From Epiperipatus broadwayi (lineage: Eukaryota; Onychophora; Udeonychophora; Euonychophora; Peripatidae), in NCBI GenBank assembly GCA_028023455.1, contig JAQFVV010012490.1, forward strand, positions 4,714,576 through 4,778,575: a stretch of 64,000 nucleotides of DNA, read 5' to 3'. Every line of letters begins with the position of its first letter. Position 1 is the stretch's first letter. The translations under genes were made by a program, and so were the position numbers. Below the pieces are notes generated by a model. That model searched no databases, had not been told where the DNA came from, and worked only from the letters and a program-made list of their open reading frames with translations. This document shows positions 21,578-36,080 of the stretch, piece after piece.

Positions 21578-24500
21578 TGTACCCTCACTTCTGGGAAATA
21601 TAATATTAAGATAAAATGTGTCTAGCTCAGTTAATAATTATGTTTGGCTAAATGCATATAATTGACAAATAAAAAATAATCTACGTTAATATTAATTATT
21701 CTACTAGCTCAAATTAATAAAATAATAATATTGGTTCAGTTTATAAAATAAATAAATAAATATTTATTAAATCATGAGACTGGGAAGTGAGATACAAGTG
21801 GTAATAAAGAATACATTGAGCCAATATCCCACAGAATACTACTACTTCAATGGCATAAGAACACTATCCCCTCTATTATTATCTCAAATAATAAGTCTAT
21901 AATATTCTTACAACTTCAGTAATAACTAATTAAGATTCCACTAATAAATAAATCTTAATGCTTTTATTTAAAATAATTTAGCTAAATAAATCTCAGGTTC
22001 TTAAAACTACTTTAAGTTAATCAAAAAGTACTGTAGGAAAGCATGATAAGGGATTTAATATCATACTCAACCACACCTAACTAATAACAATAATAAATAA
22101 TAATAATCTTTATCGTATGATTTAATTTTACTTATCTTTTCCCCATTATAATTTTTATTCACCATAATAATCATAATAAAGAAATAATATAACATAATCT
22201 TTTATCTTTCATATGATATCCCAATAAATATGTGGTAGTATCTTATAATCTGAAAAATATGTGTGTGGCAATGGATAGCATTATAATTCTTTATAATATT
22301 ATAATTAACTTATGACCATAAAGATAATGTAAAATGTAATTTCTTAAATAAATAATCTTAAGAAAATATTAAAATTATTAAATAATACTTTTATTTATTT
22401 CAGTGCAAAATGTTCTGTTTTGGTTCAAATTTTCTGTGGTTTTAAAATATTGCAGAGTGGGAAAGAAATCAACTTAACACACAAATTTTGAAAAAACAAG
22501 TTTAACAAAATTTTATTACAACAAATAAAATAAACATTGATCTATTTACAATATTTATAATTTGTACAATTAAGTCTTGCACCATTATAAGTCTATTATT
22601 CATTGTAAACTAATAAAATAAAACATAAATTTAAAGTCTTCACTCCGACTTAAAAAAAAGACAATTTTCTATTTCCATCTTTGTCAAATTTTATAATAAA
22701 GATACAATTACTTTACAATAATTCTAAATATTATCTCTTACTAAATATCATTATAATATGCTTCCTTTAAGCATACATTGGTTATGAAGCATAAAAAAAT
22801 AACATGTCTAATTAATTTCTCATTTTGCAATGTTATCATTATTAAACACAAAATATCCAATGTTGGTTTATTAATAAAATATGTGGACATCATTGTTAAT
22901 CATATTATTATACCCAATATCTCTTACTTAGTATTATTTTAATATGGAATAGTTGCAATTATTGATGTACTTTTTAATTATTAAAATAAATACAAAATAT
23001 ACCTATGCTTATCTTGTACTGTTTCGTTTTACTACATTATCTATTTAAAAAGAAATATGCAATACTTATAAAATTTTAAAAACATTTGAAGTTATTTAAA
23101 ATTCCAGAGTAACTTCATTTCATTTACATTCATTCATGAAATTTATTTTATTTTCAAAATAAATATAGAACATATTCTATGATTCTTTATTATTTAATTC
23201 CATTTGATTTTTAATTCCATTTTGCATTGACTCTATTCATCCTCATAAGTAAACAAACCTATCTTATTCATTAAATAACAGTCCTTAAACTTTAAATTAT
23301 TTATCATTTCCTTTTAAAAATATACGGTGTGATGTATTGCTTTGGAAAATCATGTTAGCGAATAGATGTGTAGGCATAGGGAAGAAACTAGAGTCTCACT
23401 CAATAGTACATATTAGATAGACATCATGGCACAGTGTACAATAAAACAAAGGCATGACCTATTTGTCTAATGACCTCCACTACCAACAATGATATCAAAG
23501 CTATTATTTCAGCTTTGTAGAACGTCAGTATTCAATATAAAATAAACACTGCCCACAGATAAAATATACCAGCTACAGGGCTTTGTTAACTGTACCTGTA
23601 TACTTAATAAGATTATAAAATTGTATTCCTGTTCCCATAATAAATCCTTCATTAATAACATCTCATTGGTTTCATGTTTTTAAAATTACTACCAAGTCAC
23701 TATCTTATAAAATTTTCCTATCGATTTATAAAATCTACATCAACAATGATATTAACTAACATATTCAAAATAACAAATAAAATTCAGTCGTAATTATAAT
23801 GATCTCTACTAATCAACAAGAAAAAGATTACTTTACTTTCCTATCCAATATTCTTGAACAAAATACAAAATGATTATTATTCATACTTTAAATATTTAAG
23901 AAATATTAAAGTTCTTTATAAAAGAATCATATAATTATTCATCATCATGTTATATTGTACTAGTAATATGAAATCAAAGTATGCATATCCTTAGAATAAA
24001 TTATAATCTTATAAGTTTAATGTGTGTATAAATGCGTTCACACATAACCCAACATTCATACTTCAACATTATATAATTCGTTGATAATCTGCAAAAAAAA
24101 AATACATCATAAAATATCAATATCTACAACTATTACCTAAGTGATATCAACTTGTCAATCACTTATGATGTCTTCTTGCCCACAAATTAAAATATACATT
24201 GCATAGTATAATACATTCATACTATCACACTTAAAAAATATTAACTTATTTAAAATTATAAAATTATCTATTATAAAACTATAATATTATTAGTGACTAA
24301 ATTAATATTTATGTACCTATTCTACTAATTAAATAATATGATAACTAGAACTAAGGTTAATATACAAAAAATCAAACTTAATTACATTATACTTTCAAAT
24401 TTTGAATTGTTCTTTACACAAATGAAATAAAATGTTTTTATTTTCCTTGATGTTTTTTTTTTTAAAAAACTCTTGAAGAGCGATTGAAATCCCCAACCTT

Positions 24501-26686
24501 TGTTGCTATGATTTTTTTGTTCAAACGCTTGACGATGAAAAACGGAATTATCCTCCCGAAGATCAACACATGCACTATAGACTCCTTCCTACATGACGAA
24601 TGAAGTTTAAAATAAATGATAAAAAAAATTCAATGTCTAAAATAAATCTAAAATTATTAGCAAAAATAATCATTGATCTGTACTGAAAAAGTTTGTAAAA
24701 TAATAGTTCTTTGTCTCTATTATTCAGAACAATAATTATTGAAATAATAATAAACTTATAAAATTTGAAAATACCAATTCAAAGCTTCTTCCTTGGGGTT
24801 CTGTGTTGGCTTGGTATATCAGACATGGCTATAAATTTGGACATCTGGATATGGTTTTTAGCAATTTTTTAAAATATTTTCAGAATATCTTTTTAGAATT
24901 TATTGATTATTTATTGTTAATAGTCCCATTATTTATAGGGTTTTATTTGTCAGGATATTTATCATTTCTTTAGCCAAGTATAGTTATTTTCATCATAATT
25001 TTAATTATCAGTTCTTATCAACAAATTATTGCAACACGTATAATCTTATAAAATTTGAGATTTATTACATATGCTTTAAATACTTTTTCATTTAGCTATC
25101 ATTTTATGAGAGTTTTTTAAAATTATCCATAATGTTTTCTTCAAAAAGATAAAACATTTTACCTCCATAACTTTACTTTCCTCATATAATTTATTAAGGG
25201 TTTTGTCATATTATTTATCAGTTTCTGATACGACTATCTCACTACTAAAAATGAATTATTAATTTTAATTTCCGAGTAGCTTTCTTGTTAAGCTCTCCAC
25301 ATAATGTCCAATTCCAATATACATCCTTACTTAATAAAAGAGTTCTCCTTTTAAAGTTATTAATACTATATTATTAATTATAATTTTTACTTTTAAGATC
25401 TTTTTAAATAAGTAAGTATTACTCATTGGTATTTCAATATTTTAACTTGAAGTTGAATTAAGTTAATGACAAAAATTTTGGCAGGGACATTTAACTTTTA
25501 GCAATGCATCCTTTAGATAAAACTTATTATAATTTATTTAAAATACTCTCTTTGCAAAATACTTAAAATTGGTATCCTTATCAGTTGCAAATGAATTATA
25601 AGAAAGCTATTATAGTACTAAATTGACTAATAAAACAAAAATTTAAAAGAAGCACAAAATTGTAGAAAAAATCACCCTTGAACTAACTGTGCATCAGTAT
25701 TTATACCCAAATAAATACATCATTTTATTGGTGGATTATGCTTTTCACCTGATAGCTTAATTTGCATATAACTTTAGTATTACACAATTAAATATAAAAA
25801 ATAAAATATGACTCACCCTTATTTTAAAATAGTACTTAAAATATTAATTTTAAATCAGTTTTTGTACTTTATTAAAATTAATTAAACATTTTAAAATGAC
25901 TTTTAGAAAACAATATTTATCAATTTATTCCAACTTTTATTTTTAATGTATTTATTTTTAAAAACAAAATATTTAATATTTACTAACTAAATTCATTTTA
26001 TAAAACTATTTAAACACTTTATAACAACTAATTTAATATTTGCTCTTGTGATAGATAAATAAATATATTCAATTCTATAGTGTAATTTTTTAAAGTAATT
26101 TTGAAACTTTGTTAACACAAACACTAGTAAGCACATATGTATAACTGTATTCATGTCACATGACTTACAACTGAGACAGACTGTATCAAAATTCTGTCTG
26201 GAAAATATTAAATGTTAATTGCAACAATTATTATATTAAATAAATAATATAATAATAATTTTTAGAATAATAACTTTGAAAACATAAAATTAAATATAAA
26301 TTTTCGTATCACAAAGATTACTTTTAAAACATATAATATTAAATATAATTATTAGGTATAATTTATACTTTAAAATATAGTATTTATTTAATTACAAGTT
26401 TTAGCTATTAAAATTCAACTTTTAAAACATATTTTAAACATTTATTGCTACATTATTTATTATGGCCAGTTTCCCAACCATATGCAATTTATACATTTAG
26501 TTTTATTTAACTGTTTTAATGTTATTTAGCACAATTTTAGGCAGTAAATATTTTTATCTTGCTTTAATTGAATTTTTAAAAGATTATCAATATAATATAA
26601 TTATTGTACAAAGAGAACATCCTAAATTTAAATTTTTTTAGTAAATTGCTATAACGAATTAATTCTGATCTAAAGAAAAGAGCACA
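21578..26686 (-). mobile_element. Giant single LTR, family 2, copy a
   Basis: This 5.1-kb unit starts TGTACCCTCACTTCTGGG and ends AAAGAGCACA on the plus strand, with (AT)n on both sides. It aligns end to end with 26703-31847 (for example 22.50 kb with 27.61 kb, 23.35 kb with 28.51 kb). It has no coding frame, no primer-binding site and no internal repeat, so it is best read as a lone LTR. The reverse-strand promoter at about 25.70 kb puts U3 at about 1 kb and leaves about 4.1 kb of R-U5. The last few hundred bases resemble the U3 end of element 1's LTR. Confidence 0.75.
25698..25733 (-). promoter_or_regulatory. LTR promoter (CCAAT and TATA), family 2a
   Basis: On the reverse strand CCAAT (25728-25732) is followed by GGGTATAAATACTGATGCAC (TATA at about 25700-25707) and, some 25 bases later, a CAGTTAGTTC start-like region. 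The same motifs with the same spacing occur in copy b, where neighbouring sequence is more diverged. Confidence 0.6.
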
Positions 26687-26702
26687 ATATATATATATAT
26701 AT
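26687..26702. repeat. (AT)8 spacer between giant LTRs 2a and 2b
   Basis: Only AT dinucleotides separate GAGCACA from TCTAACC. Confidence 0.95.
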
Positions 26703-29700
26703 TCTAACCTGGTCCATTTGCATCCTCACTTCTGGGCAGTATATTATATAAAATAAAATGGGTTCTAGCTCAGTTAATAATTAATAAATAAAATATTCAG
26801 CATTAAAATTAAATGTTTCACTAGCTCAAATTTAAAATATGAATAAGGTTCAGTTTATAAAAATAAATTAAATAAATATTTAATATTTTCATGAGACTTG
26901 GAATTGAAAATACAGGTGACAAGATAAATTACATTGAGCCAATATCCTACAGGATACTACCTCAATGGCATAAGAACACTATCTCCCCTATTATCATTTC
27001 AAATAACAAACATAGTATTCTTATGACTTTAATAACTTCTACTCACTAAGATTAGACTAATAATTAAATCTTAATCTTCTATTCATAATAATTTAGCTCT
27101 ATAAAATCTCAGGTTCATAAATTTATTCTACATTAATTTAAAATTATGGTAGTAAAATATGAGAAGGGATTTTATGTCATAATCTACTACATTTAAACTA
27201 ATAATAACAAATAATAATAATAATATTCTTCATTGTATGAAGTAATTCACCATAATAAAATAATAAATAATATAATATAATCTTTTATCTTCATGTACTA
27301 ATATAATAAATACATGGTAACATTTGATAATCTGACAAACAAAAGTGTGTGGCAATGGATAGCATATAATTCGATATACTATTATGATAACCAATTTATG
27401 TCCATAAGATAATGTAAAATTATGATTACTTAATTCAATGAATACCAATAAAATATTCGAATTCTTAAAATAATTCTTTATTTATCTTTTGTGCAAAATT
27501 ATATGTTTATTTCTAGTGACACTGTGTTTTTGATGCATGATGATGATGATGATGATGATGGGAAAAATAAATAATCAGATACAAATTTTTGAAAAGAAAA
27601 AAAAACAAATTTTAACAAAGTTTATTATTACATTAACAACATAACTTATTTACAATATGTACATTTAAAATATCTTAAAGATTTGTACCATTATACATTT
27701 TTTAGATTCGAACCTCGTTAAGTCTTTACTCTGACTTAAATTTTAAAAAAATGATAAAATAATACAATATTATTAATCCCAGTTTGATCAATCTTATATA
27801 AACAAAAACATTTATTTAATGCTTATTCAAATATATATTTTACATCCTTTAGCTATTATTCAAGTATGCTTCTTTTTTATTAAACATCCACAGAAAACAT
27901 AATATGGATAAACATTAAATAATACTAATCGAGAACATGGATATCTTTTTTACTAAACAATTTCACCTTAGCAATATTAACAATATCATGTAAAATATCT
28001 ATTGATAATTCATTTCTAAATCATGGATACTATTGTTCACAATACTGTATTTATTAATTATAATACATTCCATTATAACAATATTATAATACTATATAAT
28101 TATAATTACTGATGCATTCTCTATTATTGAATACATATAAATAGTACCTAAATTTATTGTGTAGATCGTTTTTATTTTATAGCATTATATTAAAAATATG
28201 CAGTACTCATTTTTAAAAAGATTGAAATAAAGATTTTAATATTATTTAATATTTCAAAAGCAACTTTGCTTTACATATTTTATTCTTAAGATCTTATATT
28301 TATTTCCAAAATAAAATAAATCTATAACATATTTTATGATTCTTTCATTTGAAGTCCATTGGATTTTCAATTCCAATTTATACAAATTCTATTTCTTCAT
28401 GCAAGTAAGTAAACTCATTTCATTCCAAACAATTGCATATCTTTAACTCTAAATCATCTATTATTTTTTTAAATATACCATACTGTACAATGTAGCTACT
28501 TTTTGGAAATCTAGATAGCGAATAGATTTGTAGGATGGGGAAGAAAACTAGAGTATAACTTTTAACTCATATCGAATAAACATATACCATGGCAGAGTGT
28601 ATTTATAAAATTAGAGGCATGACCTATTCTGTCTAATGTCTTCAAATACTATAAATGATATCAAGCTATTCCTTCAGCTTTATTGAACATCAATTCTCCA
28701 AGAAAATAAACACTGTCCAAAATAAATATACAATTGCAGGGCTTTGTTAACTGCATTGCACATCTACAAATATTATAAAATACTACTCATATTCCCTAAA
28801 TATCCTAACTTAATAATCTCCTGGATTTATGCTCACCATATTACTAATATCAGGTCACTATCCTATTCTTATTTCCTAAAGATTTATTAGGTCTTACATT
28901 GATAAATTACTAGCTTGCATATTCAAATAATAAATAAAATTCAACTATAATTAGAGCAATCTTACTAATCCATAAGAAAAGTTTGCTTACTTCATTATTC
29001 TATATTCTTAATCACATACAAACTAATCAGATAATACTTGAACATCCAATAATATGAAAGTTTTTTTACAAAGAATCACACAAATATTTATTATCATGTT
29101 GGGTTATATTACTAGTATAAAATCATAGTATGCATATTCCCAAAATAAATCCTTATCTCACAATTTTAAAAGTGTTGTATAATGCATATATTTTAACATT
29201 CATACATCATACATTATTACATAGGCAATCTGTAAAAAAAAAATACATTATAAAATTATCAATATTCATTAGTTGTTACCAAGTGACATTAGCTCATCAT
29301 TATCACTTTTTGCAGTCTTCTTTTCTCCAACTAGATATAACATCGCATACATAAAAAACATCCATGCTTCTATTTAAATGTTCTAATTTAAACTACTAAA
29401 TATTATACTATAGGATTCTAATACCATAAATAATTAATATTCATGTTCCTATTCTTATTAATTAAAAATTTACATTTAAAATAAATAATAAATAAATTAA
29501 AAGCATATTTACATAAACTTCAGATGAAAACATATATTTTTCCTAGGTTCAAATATTTCCATTTTCTTTCTCAAAAGCTTTTTTTTTAATTTTTTCTTCA
29601 AGAGTGCTTTATTTCTTCAAGAGCCTTCACCTTCCCCCATTGCTATGATGACGAACAAGACAATTTGTCGGACGGGTGGCAGTGAGCAATTTTAAAAAAA

Positions 29701-31847
29701 AATGCATAGTAAAAATAAAATATGACGTCTTTTTAAATCTTGAAAATTAAACAAAATAATTATTAATCCATCCTATAAGAGTTTATAGATTAATAGTTTA
29801 TGGATTCCATAGTCCAGAAAAATAATTATTGAAATCATAATACTAAAATAATTCCATAAAGCTTTTTAAATTTCCCATATCAGTGTAATGATGCATCCTA
29901 TTTCTTTTGGCTTAACTTAATCTATCCGATATACTTTTGCACAATATAAATATATTTCCATGGTTCCATTCTTTTATTTAATGATATATTTACTTTCTTT
30001 ATAGGTTTCATCCTTAGTAAATTTATTTCCATTTAGTACTTATTTTCAGCATTTCATTATTATCTTAATTTTCAGGTTTTCCAAACAAACTTTTATAAGT
30101 GCGTATTAACCCTTTTAGACTTTAGGTTTTTTATAATATATATGCTTTAGTAAATATTCTTCATGAGTCTTTTCCTAAATAATTTCTTGTAAAATATTTT
30201 TTTTAAAAAAATGTTTCCTTCACAAAGGATATAACATTTGCTCTTTTAATATGATATTTCTATAAAATTATTATAAAGTATACTTGTCATACTGTTTCTT
30301 AACGCTGGACAAGCTTATCTTACTATATAAAATAATGCATCTTTACTTTTAGATGGCACACAGTTTTTCCATTTAAGATTCTTATACAATGTCCATACTG
30401 CTATTTTATTCATTAGAACAGTCCTCATGTTCAGCACTAATGAAACTGTATCAACAAATATTATATACATTGTTAAAATATTATAAATTGAATATATTTT
30501 ACTTCTTGGTATATCCATTTTATTATCGTGAAGTTATATATTAGATTTTTAACAAAATACTCCTGGTAAGAAAACTTTTAAAAATTAACAACACATATTA
30601 AATGAAGTTATTAAAATATTTTTTTAGTTTACACTCTCTTTTTGCAAAATACTTTTTTTAAATAATACCTATTAGCTTTTGCAAATAAAAAAAATTAGAA
30701 GAGAGCATTATACTAAAATAATAAAATTAAAATTACAATCACCTTGATAGCTTCTGATATGATTCAGCTACCTTTAATACATTATTAATCACACCAAATT
30801 ACCTACTGATAAATCAACTGCAACAGTATTTATACCCTATAAGAATACCTTGTCCTATTGGTTGATTCTTACTTTTAGTTTGATATCAAATTTGCATAAT
30901 ATTGCAACCTTACACAATTAAATTTCAAAATAAAAATTATGACATATTAAAACTTAAAAAATATTATTTAAATATTACTTTTAGATCAATTATTATTTTA
31001 CTAAATTACTTAAAAATATTTTAAAATAACTTTTAAAAACAATATTTAATAAATTATCCCACTTTTAATATTTAATTTATATATTTTTATTATTTTAACA
31101 AAATATTTAACTTTTTTATTAACTGTACTCGTCTTTATTACATTGTTTAAAACTTTTTATATGATAGTTAACTTGATATTTAATATTTTCTTTATGCTAG
31201 GTAATAATTCTATCCAATTCTATAATGCAATTTTACAATATTTCAAATGTTACTAATCTAAATTCTAGCAAGCAAGTGTGTGCAACTCTATATTACACAA
31301 ATCACATTATTAATATAACTAATATAACCAAGACAGATTCCGATTTTTTTCTGTCTGAGAATAAATAATAAATTGCTATTCTTATTGTATTAAATAAAAT
31401 AATACAATTATATAAAATTTGAAAAAATATAATTTGGAAAATATAGAATTAAATACAACTTTCACTACCATAAAGATTATTTTTAAAATATATGACATTA
31501 ATTAGATTATTAAATATGATTTATAATTTTAACTATAACATTTATTTAACTATACATTTAAAACTATTAAAATTTAACTTCTAAACATACTTTTAAATAT
31601 TTATAGCTGAGTTATTTATTATGGCCAGCTTTTGCAACCATATGAAATAATACTTTTAGCTTTATTTAACAGTTTTAAAGTTATTCATTATAATTTTATG
31701 TGTTACATATTTTTATTTAGTTTTAAATTGTACTTTTAAGAGATTATTAATAAAATATAATCAACACATCAAGAGAACATATTCTAAAATTTAAAATTTT
31801 TAGTAATTTACTGTGATAAGCTATTTCTGACCTATAGAAAAGGGCAC
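26703..31847 (-). mobile_element. Giant single LTR, family 2, copy b
   Basis: This 5.1-kb unit runs from TCTAACCTGGTCCATTTGC (the TG end mutated to TC) to AAAGGGCACA on the plus strand. It is the diverged sister of copy a in the same orientation, with many small indels, so the two are separate old insertions rather than a recent duplication. It contains a (GATGAT)n-type tract near 27538. No gene is present; short open frames such as 27230-27448, 29130-29354 and 30315-30518 are not shared with copy a. Confidence 0.75.
30826..30862 (-). promoter_or_regulatory. LTR promoter (CCAAT and TATA), family 2b
   Basis: The reverse strand has CCAAT (30857-30861), then GGGTATAAATACTGTTGCAG (TATA at about 30829-30836), then TTATCAGTAGG as a possible start. 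It matches copy a. Confidence 0.6.
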
Positions 31848-31860
31848 AATATATATATAT
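31848..31860. repeat. (AT)n spacer between giant LTR 2b and element 3
   Basis: Thirteen bases, AT repeats plus one extra T, separate GGGCACA from TGTATGTATATG. Confidence 0.95.
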
Positions 31861-34800
31861 TGTATGTATATGACTCATTTAAAAAACACACAGATATATT
31901 ATTTAATTAAAAAAATATTTTTTCTTTTATATATATATAGATTTATGTGTGTATTTATTATTATATATAATTTATAAATACTTAATAAATAAGCAGTTGT
32001 AAAAAGAGAAGGTAATAATATTTAATATTGATTTATTATATTTTCTTATTAAATAAGGTGTTAAATTATTTAACATTAATTTTGTTAAAATAAAGTAGAT
32101 CAGAAAGAAAGTGTAAAATAAAGTGATCAAGATTAGTAGATTAGGATGTGAAAATGTACACGTGTGAGTATGAATTTTTAAACATAAAACATTTTTACAC
32201 TGATTTCTGGTGACTATAGATTGCCAGCTTTATTGTTTGTGTTATCTGTATCTGAGATTATTTTTGGAAAAAAGGTGCTTTGTTGGAATAAAACATGATT
32301 ATTAATTTTCTTGTAAAATCACAAAGGAACATGAGCTTGTCAAACTCTGATTTTTGATCTTTGTCTTAAGATAAGATTTCCAAGTGGTCCTTTTCTTTGA
32401 TCAAAGATTCATAATATAAATGAGTGAAACAATATTTAGGCAGTCAGTTTTTTTTATATGAGGAAAGAAGAGATTAAGCTCTCATTTTTTATATTATTAA
32501 AGAAGAGATGTGATCAGTTTTTTCATTATTATTAGACAGAGATGTAGTGATTGAGTTCATGAAAGCCAAGGGAAATGGATAGTTTGCATATTTTTTTTCA
32601 AAAAAGAGTGAGCAATTGATTTTTTTCACTCTTTAAAAAATTGAAGAAGGAGAAAAATGACACTTGTTTTAAAGTCAGTATAGATGAAGATGTGCATATA
32701 TATAAGTAATTCCCAGCAAGATTAAGATAAAGAAAAAATGGAACAAAATTGAATTTCTTAGAAGTTATTAACAATTCTATGAAATGATATTAATATATTT
32801 TGCTGTGTATAATACAATGAATTTGCATTGCTAAAACCATTGTTTCTGCTTCCTGGAATCCTACAGAATGGGTTAAAATCACTAATCTACTATGGACTAA
32901 TATACCGGTCCATCAGTAACCAAAAGAATGGACAAATTTAAAACCAGCCACAAACATCATATAATAATCATCTTTGATAAGAGAAGAAGAAAGGAAAGAT
33001 GAATAAAAGCCATATATATAGCCAAATTTGATGAAGCTATGAATCAAAATTTTGTTAAAGTTTTCCTCATCAGCTAAAGTGTCTACAATGATTTTTTTTT
33101 AAAATGGAAGAGACAAGCAAATCCACCAGTTCATACTTATCTAAAAGTATTTTTAATAACTCTTTTTGAGAAAAATTAGAAGCAAGCCAGTCAACAAATT
33201 CAGCATTACCAAAAGTATCAGCAATAAATAATTTTAAAATTGTGAAAACAGCAAGTCAATTAATTCATGTTTATTAGAAGGTATCAACAAGAACTTTTCT
33301 TTTTGTAAATGGAGCAAAGACAAGCAGTTGGAAAATTCAAACTCAGGACATTTATTAGAAGTGAAAATAATCAGGTAACTACGAACTTTCATTAACAGAT
33401 CTTTTATTCTTATTAAAAGTAAATCTTAATTTATAGGTCAAGGCATTATTTTTTCTTTTGATACAGAAACATTAGGGACTTGTTTATCGATAGGCATTCT
33501 CAATATCACATAGCATAACACAAACACAGTTTAAATCTTTAAACTTAAATTTTCATTATTATTTTTTTTATATTATACATTGTAATATTGAAATGTTTTT
33601 TTAATTGTTCTTCATTTGTTATGATAATGAGCAACCTATAAATATATGCATTTGTAATGTTTTTTTATTTATCTTGTTGCATATTGAAATTGATATAATG
33701 TAATTTATTTTCTTTCGCTCAAAGTTGCAAGAATATTTTTTTATATATGTGATTTATGTATTAATCTCTAATATAAAGGGAACACATTTTAAAAATATAT
33801 GTTGACATATCACAGGGTGTGTGTGCATGTGTAACTGCTTATAGAAACATATCAAAAGAATAGGTTATTCCTGATTAGTTTAAATATGGTAAATTATAAA
33901 GCAGGGATTCACATTTGAATAAAAGTGAAATAAAACACACAAGTTACATATGAAATTTATTTTTATGATATTATAAGTTAGGAAAGTTTTAAGTAAGCAT
34001 TCAATGAAATATTTTTTTAAATGTCATTTTAAGCCAGCTTATTTTAAAATATCCAAAAATGACAAACTTGTATATAAAATTTTGCATTAATTCTACATGT
34101 AATTAATGTAATAATAAGCCATTTAGCTAATTAGTAAATTTGATTTTAAAGCAAGAAAGAAGAATAGTATTAATAAAATATAATTATATATTTTAATTGG
34201 TTTCCAAGTTTTTATTTAAAAAATGTTGTTGTATTTTCTTGTCTTAATTGTATTGTTTTAATTGATCACCACCATTCACTGATATTAAGAATCATCATTG
34301 TAAATATTGAGCAATCACTTGCAAATATTAAGTGCTCGCAACATGTTAAGTAAACTAGAATGTTGATTTACATTTGGGTATTTAGGGATTAAGCTTGATA
34401 ATAACCAAATTTTAATAATTATAGGATAATAATAGAAAGCTAAAATTCTGTTGTGCCAATGAGTTTTGATCATCTTCATCAAAGAGTGATATCATGATCA
34501 TCATCATCAAAGAGTGATATCATGATCACCATCATCATTGATTAAATAAATTATAATCATTAAATCTAATGTTTAACATAATTAATATATTTAGTAAATA
34601 GGGGTTTATAAAAAGTTGAATATCATGTGGGGAGATGCATGATGATCAGTCATCATCACTAGTATTATTAAATTCTAGTTTTAACTATAAAAGTATTTTA
34701 GTAAATAACCATAAACTTCTAAATGCTAGTGAATGTAATATTTAAATCCCATTTTGAAAAGGGATGATTTTAATAAGTGCTTATGCATTTATAAAGATAA

Positions 34801-36058
34801 ATTTATTGTTGTGAGTTTATAAGCTATGGCTGGTATAATCATCACTATTATTATCATTATTATTATGATATTATTATCATCATCATTATTATCATCATCA
34901 TTATTACCTTTATATTGTGATAAATAATCTAGTTAAATGGCCATCAATATCAATAATGGTCTTCATGATGCTGGTTTAGAAGCCATTAATAAGATTATAC
35001 TTGTCTGTTCATCAATATACATAAAATGAGCTAGTAATATCTATAAGAGTCTTTGATCTATATAAATTTTGGTGATATAGGGATCTTGTAATTTTATTGA
35101 CATAGATAAAATATACGAATGTCATTTTTTTGTTCATTAGTCATCCAAGTCATGTGTAGTAATAATGTACTGAATGAGTTTGAACTCAGTACACTCCTAA
35201 CAAGTATTTATCTAGATTTAAAACAATCTAGTGGTGCTCATGGGAAAACACATGTACTTAGCTAAACTGAATAAAGAGTGATTTAATCCCTTTCCAACTT
35301 CATAATATTAACTTTAGATGGCATTTTTTATAAGTTGTTATAAACAGCACCAGTGTTTGTGTGTGACCATGAATGGTCATATATACATGGAAAGAGGGTT
35401 AACAGAACCTATTATTGGAGTAAAGCAAAAGGCACTCCAGGATCTCACAGTGTGTAATTTTATTCAGTTGCTATATTTAATATTTGTTTATTTGATGACA
35501 ATGGACAGTATGTTTTATTGTTCAAATGACTTCCCCATTATCTAAATATTTTAAATTTTTAATGATGACAGTTTTAATTTTCATTTGGTTATTTTATATG
35601 GAAAAATGAGATAATTTATTTCTTGCATTATTAGCATAACAGACTTAATGTATAAAATAGTTGCAAATGGGCTATAATGTTATTTTTAATTAATTAAAAA
35701 ATAGACATCCAAATAGATCATGATATGCATATGTTCTTATTTATATGTTAGTGTCATCCTTTTTAATTATAAATTGTATTCTAGCTAACACAGTAAATTC
35801 ATTTCTCATTTAATTTACTCGGTTACAAATGATGATGAACCGCTAGAGCATAGCATATATCATGTATAGTGTTTAGTTATTGAATTATAGCAACTATCAT
35901 TTTATCACTCATCATTACAATATTTTCTTTTATCACTCATCATTACAATATTTTCTTACTGTTTCAAATGGCACAGATTATAAACATGTTATAATAATAA
36001 ATAATTTTGTCTATGTTTATTTAATGTTACAAATGGGGTTATCTTTATTTCTGTTACA
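31861..36058 (+). repeat. 5' LTR of element 3
   Basis: It starts TGTATGTATATGACTC and ends CTGTTACA. A TATA box at 32415 and an initiator at 32444 give a U3 of about 0.58 kb and an R-U5 of about 3.6 kb. It contains (ATC)n/(ATT)n tracts near 34838-34910. A 32-base duplication near 34469-34535 (agtgatatcatgatca units) is absent from the 3' LTR. The 75-codon frame 35318-35545 is not kept intact in the other LTR. Confidence 0.9.
32415..32449 (+). promoter_or_regulatory. TATA box and initiator, 5' LTR of element 3
   Basis: TATAAA at 32415 and TCAGTT at 32444 are 29 bases apart, the usual spacing of TATA and an arthropod-type TCAGT initiator. The pair is kept in the 3' LTR (39190 and 39219) and, inverted, in the truncated copy at 14.4 kb. 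Confidence 0.6.
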
Positions 36059-36060
36059 AA

Positions 36061-36080
36061 TGGTGCCCAACATGGGGCTC
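36061..36080 (+). promoter_or_regulatory. Primer-binding site of element 3
   Basis: TGGTGCCCAACATGGGGCTC lies two bases after the LTR end. The TGG start, GC-rich composition and position are typical for tRNA priming. Related strings occur at 54503 and, decayed, in the 47.5-48.1 kb array. Confidence 0.8.

Noticed and set aside
21578-31847. Giant LTRs 2a and 2b as the two LTRs of one element
   Set aside because: There is no interior between them, only 16 bases of AT, and they are too diverged for a simple recent tandem event.
34838-34910. (ATC)n/(ATT)n tract as a coding or regulatory feature
   Set aside because: Simple microsatellite inside the LTR, shorter in the partner LTR. No function is implied.
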